64,000 bases of DNA, from NCBI RefSeq assembly GCF_949628265.1, contig NC_088790.1, positions 7,196,545-7,260,544 of the forward strand, read 5' to 3'. Origin of the DNA: Cloeon dipterum (lineage: Eukaryota; Arthropoda; Insecta; Ephemeroptera; Baetidae). The notes under the pieces are model-generated. The model had not been told where the DNA came from. It was given only the letters and a program-made list of their open reading frames with translations, and made no database searches. Made by a program: the position numbers and the translations under genes. Positions 25,801-36,700 of the stretch are shown piece by piece (position 1 is the stretch's first letter; each line of letters starts with the position of its first letter).

Positions 25801-27301
25801 TGAGGATATTAATGCCTGTGACGTATTATGTTAATTAACCCGCTTTTTGCCGATACCAGCGTTTCTCGCAGTCAGGAGGCAATCAGCGAGTAGCGAGTGT
25901 CGTGGTCGTGGTAATGGTGCCCGGCTGGATTGGATTCGAACCGAATCATCTGCCCTGATAGGTTTGCACTCGCGAGAACAGATATCGCGTCTCGTATTCA
26001 CCGGGTACACATACATATATACACATTGGTCGAGGGAGAGAGAGTTGTAAAAGCCCTTTTGGCTCGGGAAAATGCATGCATGCGAGTAGCTATGCCGTTC
26101 GTCGCAATAAGGCGCACCAGATACGCTGTTAATGGAGTTGGCTGCAAAATCCATTGTTGAGTATTCGCATGACAGCCCGGCGAGCGCGTGATGACACCAG
26201 CGGCTGCCACGCCGTGGGCACAAAGAGATCTGAATCTGTCTGCATCCCCTTTAACATCTGTGGTACTGCAGACACAAAAAACTGCATGCACCCTGCTTTT
26301 TCTGTTCCGCTCTTGAACTGGTGACGTCAGTGTGTGTTGTTGGCTACCATCGCCGTCGTTTCTTGTTGCTTCTGAGTAATTATGACTAATTCACTGCCTA
26401 TTTATCCTTGATGTGGCTGTTGGAAATCAAGAATCGAATATTTTTGTTCTCTTTTTATACAAAGTTTTATTTAAATAAAAAATTTTAAATTTTAAGCAAT
26501 TTTTCAAATTAGGCTTTTCACTTATTTTGTGTAAATATCTATCATCTCATCCCTAAATTACCTTGGACCCAATCTCGTTAATTTAATTTACTGAAAAAAC
26601 ATTGAAAACTATTTTAAAAAAATGGAATTTTAGCTAATTAATTGGCAGCACTTGAAGCACGTATACCAGTGCCTTACAAGTAGCTTAACTAATCGAGATT
26701 TGAGCCAAATCCAGTTGAGGATGATCTTGTTTTGGTCAATTGTGCGAGAGTCAGCTTGGTAATTTTAAGCGTTGTCCATACAGCCCCAAAAATGAAAAGC
26801 GAAAACATATAAACCAAAAAGGCGTGGAAGAGGTGGGGAGTTGGCCAACTCCCCACTTAATTTCATCAGGGTTGATAAGACAAAAAATCGTTTTTATATT
26901 TATTTGTGTATAGTAGTAACCAAGATACAGCTTATAAGAGTTTGCTCAAGGAGGAAAAATATCTTGTTTTTCTACTTTCAGAGGCGGATATCTTGAAAAG
27001 AACGAAGGAACACAGCTAGTGAATTGCATTGCTTACAATCAATAATTAAATTTGCTTGCCTTTTCATGCTCAAATATTAAATTAAATATCCCAAGTGGAA
27101 TCACAATAGTATAGTTATATTAAATAATACTCTAATGTAAGCATCGGTAAATCAAATAAGGATGAGCTAAAACATTCTGGAGAACACAATCGGAATTGAT
27201 TCAATGCGAGTGGCATCCAGACTGATAACAAGGGCCTTCGTGGCGGGCTGCTATTGATAGGATAATTTGTTCCGACCAGTTGCTTTCGAGGCATTCCACA
27301 G
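19801..27301. other. Long gene-poor stretch
   Basis: About 7.5 kb with no supported gene. GC-richer islands lie near 20640-20960, 22850-23100, 23600-23900, 24050-24560 and 25830-26290. Their short open frames occur on both strands at once and show no splice or domain support. A perfect palindrome lies at 26833-26856. Short imperfect repeats of TATCTAACTTT occur at about 22250-22278. Confidence 0.5.
26833..26856. repeat. Perfect 24-bp palindrome
   Basis: GTGGGGAGTTGG is followed at once by its exact reverse complement, with no loop. The next outer pair mismatches (G-T). A perfect GC-containing palindrome this long is not expected by chance in 64 kb. It lies in otherwise AT-rich DNA, about 450 bp upstream of the 27-28 kb gene. 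It could be a dyad protein-binding site or a relic of an inverted duplication. Confidence 0.9.
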
Positions 27302-28330
27302 GAAAGTTGAATATTGCGAATTCCAAGCAGCAACAAAGCGCACGTTCTTTGCTGGCCAGCAGCCGCATCAGCCGCATGCAGAGGAGGCTGGAAACAGAAA
27401 CTCCAGCGATCGAAAAGCCTGCCAGTCGGAGAGAGTGAAGGAGGAACAAACCAAAAGCGTCTCAGTCGTTTTGCATGATTTGCTGAATTTCCTTTTCCCC
27501 TACGCAATGGATGAAAGTCATCTGCTCTACAGCCTGATCGAAAAGGTCCTAATCCTATACAAAGAGCAGATGACCCAAAATGCGACTAAGATGTGCCAGG
27601 AGGATATCTTCAAAGCAGGTATTTTAAAATAATTTTGATATTTAAGTTTTAAATGAATTGGCAATAATTTGAAGTTAAAATAATTTTCATTTCTTATTTT
27701 TAAAAGATTGGAACTTGAAAGTGTAATTTAATTTTTTTCCTGAAATCCAACAGGTCCAATTGTTGTGCCCTGGCGACTGATCGTCCTTTCGCTGACAGTG
27801 TGGTTCCTCACCATTCTGACATGGGCAACCATCACCCTGCGTCTTATAAAATTCCCTAACAGGAATTTGAAACAAGATATGTCAAAAGCCATGAATTCCA
27901 AGCATTCTTGTGCGCCAAATTATCATACACACTTCCACTGCACCTGCAGAAAGAAAATCAAACACAGGGTGAGTAAAAGAATTTCAGTTCTCAAACTTTT
28001 TACATAATACTCAAAGAAAAAAGCTTGACATGCATTATTTTAAAATTCTTTTTATTTTAGTAGTGGAAATTGAATCCTCGTTGAAATTCAGAATTAAGCC
28101 CAACCAGTTCTTTTTATTTGTCAATTTAGTGAATATCTTCCTCTCTGATTTTTCTAACACAGACAAGCGCAAGTGCTGAGGGCCTCTCAGAAAACCAACT
28201 CCTGGACAACTTTTTTGAAACTGGTGGAATGAACGAGAACGTGGTCGATGGCTTCTCACAGTCTCATTCAGGCAATCAAGCTCGAATGGAGTTAGAGACC
28301 GACGCGGATGTGTACGAAATTGCAATTTGA
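27302..28330 (+). CDS. Unrecognised single-pass membrane protein, at least three exons
   Basis: Exon A ends at 27618 (CAG|GTATTT), exon B is 27754-27968 (ends AGG|GTGAGT) and exon C is 28163-28330, ending in TGA. Introns are 135 and 194 nt, GT-AG, and the frame holds across both joins. Exon B encodes a membrane span, LIVLSLTVWFLTILTWATI, flanked by PWR before and RLIKFPNRN after. Before it lie an amphipathic stretch and an N-glycosylation site (NAT). After it come a basic region, a Cys/His cluster (CAPNYHTHFHCTC), an acidic Ser/Asn-rich tail and the end DVYEIAI. The positive-inside rule puts the C-terminus in the cytosol. The 5' limit is uncertain: 27302 follows a plausible acceptor, an in-frame ATG lies at 27508, and upstream exons may exist. 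Family not recognised. Confidence 0.6.
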
Positions 28331-28568
28331 AGCAATAATATTCCACCCCTCTGTAGTCTGAATCCTCACGCTGATGTATTTACTAGGATCTCTTTTAGTA
28401 TCTATTAGTCCAATTATATTAAAACCTCTAATGAATGTTTGAGCACAAATTTGTTTTTGAAAGGAGCCTTTTCCTTTTACAGCGATAAATGCAGTCAAAG
28501 TGTTGTTATGACGATCAAACGTTCCTATATTGAATGAATTTTCGATATAATCTGTGTTGTTCAATAAA
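28331..28568 (+). terminator. Putative 3' UTR and poly(A) signal of the membrane-protein gene
   Basis: The first canonical AATAAA after the stop codon is at 28563-28568 (CAATAAAATC), giving a 3' UTR of about 250 nt. No competing canonical signal lies between. Confidence 0.5.
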
Positions 28569-30121
28569 ATCTGATTGTTAAAATGATTTAGTGATACCAT
28601 ATATAATTAATTCCCTTTGAGTTGATTTTTACTCAACTGAGCTGGCACTAAATTTTATGAAGCTATTGATTGAATTGTGATAAATCATATAATGAAGCAA
28701 ATTCCTCTATTTGGAATAACAGTGTTAATACTAGATAGCAGGATTAGCGAAATCAAATACTAGAAGCGGACAACCTCTGGAATTGTTGAAACGAAAAATT
28801 GCGCGCAATTTCCAAGCGACCCACTTCTTTGCGCTCTGCGAGTGAAATAGCTTCAGGGCGCAAAATAAGTAGAAAAAACAGCGTACACATTTAGCTGCAT
28901 GCGCTGGGCAAATAATTATAATTACAAGCGAGCTCTGCGAGCATTTTGTAAAAGAAGTGGGTGGTTGAAGTAAAAGGCTGCAGGTGTTGGCTCGTCGCAT
29001 ACAAAAAGCGCTTTGACTGTGCATGCAAACTAATATAATGTGTCTTGTCTTGTGTGTCTATGTGCGCGCAATCCGTGCTCGCAGCGCAGCGTTTCCCTCT
29101 AATTTCAGATTATCTGATGAGATGACGAGGCTCTTTTCTTTTCGCCGTGAAATGCCAGAGCAGCATCAGTCACAATTGGCCGGACGGACGTTTGACATTT
29201 GAATCGGGCCTTTTTATGGCGGCCATCTGCTGGCTGGTTGGCCTTTTCCTGCTCACTGACCTTTCAGACAAGAAGTGACCCCGACCACTTCAGCCCGATT
29301 GCTATCCAAGAGCACTTTATTTATTTCTTTCTCCCTGTTCTTCTCCTAATTTTTTGCCTTGTCAACATCAGCACTACTTGTCCTTCCCACCGCAAAAGTC
29401 GCATTGTTAGTCCATTTCATCTTCGTCTTCTTTGCAAGCAAAAAACGAGCTGGCCAAAGTCGTCTCGTGCTTCCGTTTGTAGTTGTCAGTGAGTTGGTTG
29501 TACTTTATAGTAATCTGCACGGAATGCTTCTTGGTCCCCCTTTCAAGGTGCACGGAGTGTCGTTGAACCATTGGTATTAAGCTGAAATAAACTTTCTGGT
29601 CGCAAGAAATTTAAGCAAAAAAGTTGCTTGCTCGAAAACACAATTTCAAAAAAGCAGGCGATTGCAATTTCTATTTACTCACTGCACTGCTGAATTTTTA
29701 AATGCGTGCACTTTGTATTCAAGCGAGAAACGCGCTGTGCTTTCCTCACAAAATAACCGTAAAGAAACGACGAATAAGAGAGCGACGTGTATGTGCACTT
29801 TTAGCTCACTTGAAAGAAAAGAAAGCGGCGAGAGAGACTTGGGAAAGGCAATGTTTGTGAGCGCAGGAAAGAAAAGCAAAGCGGTATATCTGGAAAGGCA
29901 CGCGAGCGAATTTGCCAAGAGCTGTCTCGCGTTTCATTCAGTCGCCGCGCTGAGATGTTGTAATATTACACGTGCGACTAAATTCGACTATCAGTACTTT
30001 TCTCGAGCGTCTTCCCACCGTCGTCGACAGCTGCAGGAGTTAAGGCGAAAGTGTATTATTTGATACACAAAAGCAGAGCCGGAATTTTCCGCATGCGAGA
30101 CTTGACTTCTCACAGCCCCGT

Positions 30122-30138
30122 TGCGTGCGTGCGTGCGT
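30122..30138. repeat. (TGCG)n microsatellite
   Basis: Four TGCG units in a row, continuing into TGAGTGTGCG. Confidence 0.8.
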
Positions 30139-30704
30139 GAGTGTGCGACAACGTATATATGTGTGAGATTTTTACAGCGGAGTGCAAAAGGCTGCAAGCT
30201 GCTCTTTTGAAACAAAAGCGACTCACCAGCTAAAGAGATCGAAACAGCTAGCTCACCACCAAAGTAATTTTCACGCAGAATGAGGCTCGCGTGCAGTTGA
30301 TGTTTGGCTTGTGCTAACATTGCGGGAGAAAACCAAACACTCTCTGAAAGCATACGGTAGAGTGTAATTTTACAAAAATATTCGCTTCGCGAGCAGAGAA
30401 ATAGTATAATTTGATAATATCAAGTGGCATTATTACAAATATGCTCTTGTAGAGGATTCATTAAAAACCTAACTACAGAGTTTTTCAAATTCTATCCTTA
30501 ATTGTTTACTTGTTTTAAAATCCACAATTTTCATCAGCTAAAATTATCAATTTGTGTGCAAGTTATTTTTGTTACAGGCTGGATTATCTGATGTGTCCTA
30601 TTTTATATTCTTTTTACGCTAATTTAACCCCCTATATTATGCGTAATTATAGGGAATCGTTGAATGCGCATCCAGCAAGCATATATTGTCTGTTTTCACA
30701 TAAC

Positions 30705-30740
30705 AAAACTCCCAGTCTAGTGGAATAGGCTGGGAGTTTT
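30705..30740. repeat. Strong hairpin, 15-bp stem and 6-base loop
   Basis: AAAACTCCCAGTCTA pairs with TAGGCTGGGAGTTTT around the loop GTGGAA. As RNA, all 15 pairs form, with one G-U pair. The right arm runs on into TTTTTGG. The stem is shorter than a normal microRNA precursor (about 22 pairs or more). The shape resembles a bacterial intrinsic terminator, but nothing else here is bacterial. Function unknown. Confidence 0.75.
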
Positions 30741-33700
30741 TGGCAAGAATTTTGAGAGCCATTCTTTAGCTCGGCTTTAAGTTACGCCGGCGTTTTTTGT
30801 TTTATCTCTCATTAACACTAGAAGTGGCATTCCAAAGTTATTGTTATTATTTACACGAGACTTCTTTCCCCATTGCCTGGATATTTGGCACACGAGCCAA
30901 CAAACGCACTTCCTCTACTGGAAAAGCCACTGCTACACAATTGTCACAGATAAAGGAAAAATACCACCAAATCGGAATGAGAAGCAAGACGCAGACGGCG
31001 TTCGCAGAAATTAATTTCCCGTCGTCTAAAATGGTTTCTCAGACCGATTTTTGCTGCAATTCTACCACTCTCAACCGATTTTATCTGCGCATTCATCCTT
31101 TACTAGGAGGCAAAATATCATTGGAATTCCACCCCTTTTCTTCACGAATGCTCAGCAGTGTGTCTTGCGAAAGTGGAGCAAACCAGCAGCGGCAAGAAAT
31201 TAATTCAGAGCCATTATTCATACATGCCGCCGAGTCGTCGCTGTATATAGCCGCGTAAAAAATTTGAATCAGATGCAGTGTGCATGCGAAGTAGTTGTGC
31301 GCAATTCCATTTAATTGCATGCATAAAAAATGAACGAGGCAAATAATAGATCGACTCTAATGGCCTAGCAGGCAGATCGAGGCAGAACTCGGTATTCTAA
31401 GAGCGACCGAGTGGGACGTACATTTTTATTTTCCCTCGTTAACTTACGCCACTGATTGTTGGCTTTAAAGAGTATATGCAAAAAGGGAACAAATTATGTA
31501 AATTATATTTTTCTTTGAGCAGGGACATATGACATGTAAAATAAAAGGGAGATTTTCCCGATTTTCCTAGTTCGCTGATGACATTGTAACACTTAATTAA
31601 TTATTTGTATATGATTTATAAATTGAAAAGCCATTAGCAGCAGGGATTTTTTGCAGAACTGATAATGTTCTAATTACTTATTATAGTTGATGGCATAAAT
31701 ATCTGCATGTGGATTTCACATAATTTACGTACATACGCTTTATATGATAATTTTTTAACATCAGTCATTCCGATTTAATCAAAATTTATTTCACATCAAA
31801 ATGAATACTAAATTTTTACTAGCAGTTTCAATGATTTTACTTTTTTGTGGTTTTTAAAAATAGGGCAAAATGTGTCCAACCATTTTAAAAGTTTGTTATG
31901 CCTCCAGTGAGTGGTATGCAAATATGTGTTTATATTACTACTTTTGACAGGCACATCACGGTCAAATGGTGTAATTTGGATGAAATGGTTTAGATCATTG
32001 GCAGGTGACCACTCGCTATAATCTGAATATAGCGTGTCATTTTCCAGCAATTTGACACACTCCACATTTTAATTGTGACGTCACTGCCCGTTTAATGACA
32101 TATTGGCCGCTGCGATAAGCACGAGTTTTCAGCTTTGCACGTTGCGTGCGGCGTGTTTCGCAAGCGCGGCGAGCACCGTGAAACAGTCATTAGCGCGAAT
32201 AGAGTTGTGTGTACGTAGGGGTTGGTTAAGCAAACCGTTGGACCTGCTTATCTCACTAGGGCTGACAGAGAATGGTGTTTTATTGCGGCCGAGACGCAGC
32301 CGAGAGCCAAATTCACAAATTACGTTACAAAAGCAGCAGTTTCGGCGGTATATGTTTAAATTACGCTCTAAGACTCACGGCCGGCGCGCAGTTCCTCAGA
32401 CTCCTTCTCTCGTTTTACACCTCATTATTATTCGTGCTGCCTGTCTCGAGTACACTGTGAAAGTACCATTAATTTACAACACCCTGCCCATTAATTTGAA
32501 GGTGGTTAGCGGCGAGACGTTGGCCCTGCCATGAGAGTGTGCGAGCACACGGGCTTGGCGCCGTGCGAGTGTTGCTAGAGTTAGTCCTGAAGAAGCTGCG
32601 GCACCAGTCTGCTGGAAGCAATTGCTCATGAACGTGTGCGAGTGCTGTGGAGCTGCCCTAAAATTTGTTACGCGAAGATCGTGAATTTTCTGGATTCTCT
32701 CTTTGCTTGAGAACAATAAATCTCGGAGCGTAGACAAAGAGTTTGTATTAATAAGGATATATGCTATTTATAGGGAGTAGCTAGAGCATCATGTGATCAT
32801 TGCAGGGTTATTAATTTAAAAATTAAGCATGAAATAATCCATCAAATCTGAACTGTAAAACTAAAAGCGTGGAGTGAGTGCAGTATTGTGACGTGTTTCA
32901 AGGAAAATTTCAAGGTCATTGCGATTAAGTTTTTTTCTCACACTTTATTACAAAATTGAAATATTTTTGGGCGTTGAGCTTGACAGTTTGAGTGAATTTT
33001 TTCAAGGTTGAGAAAATCACGACATAATATACGTACGTACTGTTGAGTTACAAGTACTTTATAACAAAGTTTAATTATAGTTTCAATAAAAAATACTCCT
33101 CTGCGGAACGTACTTGCAAATCCCCTTACACTGCGAATGACTGCGGAGCATGCATTAGGCGCGTTAGAAGAGAAAAGTTGCCGCCGCTTGACATCGCGTG
33201 CAGCTGAGAAAATATTGTTTCTGCAAGATCTAAGTACTGCTGGAGCTATTTGTTTACAGCGTCACACAGAGCAAGTCCAACTTTTCTGAACTAATACGTT
33301 TCGCATCGCTGGCGTTCCTTCGTTTGTACACTTAACTTGCTAGCTACACTTTTAATTAAAACATCCAAAGCAAAGAACGGTGTGTGCCGGCAGGGAGCTT
33401 TGCATCTGCGCTACCTCTTTAGCCTCTCTGTGGCGTACGTTCTCACAGGGTATTTGGTTAAAATTATTGCCTACTCACGTGCAAATGTACAATTATTATT
33501 ATTGCAAACGTGCTCAGTTGCGCAAGAGTGTAAGTCGGCAAAACTCGTGTTTACCTTTGTATGTACCATCGCATTTTCCTGGCGCGCGTGTTTCTCCATC
33601 ACCCATAGGCTTGGCGCTAAAACTTTATGTTCTACTTGGTATTGTTCAGACTAAGCCATAAAGGATTGAAATATTCGTTTTGAGAATTTAATGTTATTGA

Positions 33701-36700
33701 AATGACGTTGTTTCCATTTTGTTAGAAATAAAACCCAGGTGATTGAAATAATTTATTCTTAGTTTAGCATATTTTTTATATTAAGGACTATAGGAATGTT
33801 CAATTTAATTAAAACCAGGCTTCATCCTCGTTGTCAAAAGAATTCGTCGATTTTCATTCCTCGACCAGTTTCGACGTCATCACATACGTCCTATTCATGA
33901 GTCATTTGAGGCAAGCTCCAAAGACCAAATGTGAAAAATTCTAAGCCACCCCTTAGTCGCATTTTTCAAATATTGACTATAGGAATGTAAACATATTGCT
34001 CATTCTTAGTGTTTATTTATAAATAATAAAGAGAATTTAAAAAATAATAAACTGCTTGGCTTATATTTTGAACCGCACTTATGAAAAGGCATTCTTTCTT
34101 TCTATATCGCAGTACGGTCATTTGAAAAAAAATAATTATTCCAATGTTGGCATGCAATGACAAAAGCAAACGTTCATGTTAAACGAAAAAGATGGTTTTT
34201 TCCGCTGTGTGTTTCAAAATGGCTTCATTAAACAAATTAGGACAAATTATTCTCTAAATGGACTGAAGCAAAGCTTATTTCCCACAGCGAACAAGTAAAC
34301 ACTGAAAAATAAAAACACGGCATTGTTTTTTACCCGCAGAATCTCTGTCGCTGGAGCAAAATTAGATCAGAACTGTGCGCCTCTCTTTCCGTGTGTGCGC
34401 TGGAAGAAAAAGCAGCAGTGCGACAGAAAAAGTCAAAGAATTATGGCTGAGCTTAATAGCTGGAGAAAAATATCAGCGACGGTGGTCGGGGGAAGAAAAA
34501 ATTGAATTCCATTAGTGGAATGTCTTCAGATTAATCAGATTTCTTTTGAGCCATTCTATCATCAATTCGTAATGACTTTGGCGGGATCATTCGCGTGCGC
34601 GGTTGCTGGCTGGTTTATTTTCCCGGTCGTTTTCGCGACGACGACGACTTGTTCCCTTTAGCAGGGAGGCAGACGCCGTCGGCATTCATTTTCCCCGCCA
34701 GAGCAATGGCAATAATAGCAATAACTTTTTGCACTGCGCACACAGAACGCTTGACTGATAAATTATCTCGGCTGAGCTAATGAAAATTTATGATGCATCA
34801 GCACGGGCGCACAGCCACGAGAGTTGTTCTGCGAAATATGTATACCGATACACCTGTGTGTGTATATGTGACGTGCAAATGTTATTTATAGTGTAACGGA
34901 GATACCATCACTGTGGGTTTTTGCGCCGCGGCGTGTCGCGTGCCGTGGTTTATTTAGTCTCATTTGTCGAGCGAATCAAAATTAATTAATAATTATTTCG
35001 CTCCGCTAATGATGCTGCGGGCAGCAAAAAATGTCGCATGAAAATCTATTGCTCATGACAAAGTCTGTGGAACCAGTATAGATTTCATTTTTACGAGCTG
35101 CTGCGTGATCCTGAAACTGCGTGCCATATTTTAGATTTATTTCTAGATTAAATAACACAATATTTGAGAGCAACAGCGCACGAGCTACACATAAAGCCTT
35201 GTGATTCACTTTGGGGGCAATTTTAAAGTGAACATATTTTTTATGAAATAATATTTTAAGTCTTGCGTGCTAAGTATAATTTTAAAATTTAAAATCTATT
35301 CGTTGCTAATATTAAATTGGTAATACAATTATTTTTTTCAAAATGTTATCTGCAATACTCATGGGCAAAAACAGCACACAAAGGAGCCACCAATCGCGGG
35401 TAAAGTGCAGAGCGAACGCCTAGGAAAATAAATCACGATGTGGGTTTATCAAGCAAGAGAACGAGCCAATTTCGCGCCAGGCAGCAAGTAGCGTGTGCAT
35501 ACACACATTCTCTCGTGTGGCGAGCGCAAATAGAGAGAAATAACATGCACATATACACCGCAGGCCATGTACCTGGGATGTCTGCCATAAAGATATCACA
35601 ATTTAGATAAAACTGCCGTCCGTCCACCCCACACTTGAACCCTTTGCGGGAGCGGACGGACGCGCGCGCACCTACGTTGGCTTTGGCGAGCGCGTGAGTG
35701 TGTGTACATCACGGCGCGGCGTCTAATTTGCATGACAATGGCCCGCGGAAAATCTCGCCTCCCCGGCCATGATCCATGATTAGGCCCAGTCTAATTAGCA
35801 TATCAAGAGGTGCCGCCGACACCTTTACACTTGCAAAGTAGCTAAAAAACTGACACACGCGCACACGTAGTGTGCGTGTATGCTGCAATTAATTGTATTA
35901 AACCCGATCCGCGTGTTGCCATTGTCGGTCGAGGGGGATTCACACAGGATTAGCCGCTTTCCGCTTCATTAGCTTGTGAGCTTCGTTTTCGAGAGCCAGC
36001 CGACCATCAGTCGCGTCAAAGCAATGGAGGGACCACGCGAGCGTTGGTGAAAAATCGCATTGCACACTCGATGAGAGCTGTGGGAAAAAAGCTCCCTTGA
36101 TGCTGGTTGTTTGCACTCGACTGACGTGGGGACAGATGATATGGGTGCCAGGCACTGCTATGCATATATCAGCTAGGATTCCAGATGTATCTATGGGTCG
36201 ATAGTTATACGTTGCGTTTTAATAGCTATAGAGAGAAAATTTTATGATCGCATACTCTATATTTTACGATATCAAACAAGACCAAGAAAACAATATCAGT
36301 TTTTGATTCTTGACTTTGCTAACTTTAGTTCTCATTAAAGATCGTGGAAACTTATCTTATTTTCACAGACAGCACTGAATGACTGAAACGAAATTTTGTA
36401 AATTAAAGCAACAACTTCAAAATAAAAATTTATTTCTTTTAAAATTAATAAAATTTGTTTATTACGTGATAGTTTTATCCTTTCCAGACTTCTTATTTCT
36501 TAGGTAAATGTATATCGCGTCTCACTGCAGTGGTTTCCCCCATCGATGAACATGGTTCGTATATATTATATCGTGTATTGCTAATTTTATGTGAAGCCTT
36601 CAATCTATTTACGTTATTTTCATGCAACGTTACACATTTCTTGCTGAAGTGGAGGTAGCGTCGAAATGAAATCATTTTTATAGTAGGCAAAATGAACAAA

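Noticed and set aside
25930..25946. tRNA-like B box on the minus strand (GGTTCGAATCC)
   Set aside because: The flanking bases do not form a proper T-arm stem. No A box, anticodon arm or acceptor stem could be found at the right distance.
30797..31258. 153-codon plus-strand open frame
   Set aside because: One of the longest frames in the window, but it has no domain, no clear codon character and no splice or poly(A) support. One or two frames this long are expected by chance across 64 kb in six frames.
32103..32534. 143-codon plus-strand open frame
   Set aside because: It lies in a GC-richer block where stop codons are rarer, and open frames also exist on the other strand. The peptide is Arg/Leu/Ser-rich without recognisable motifs, and the first codon is not ATG.
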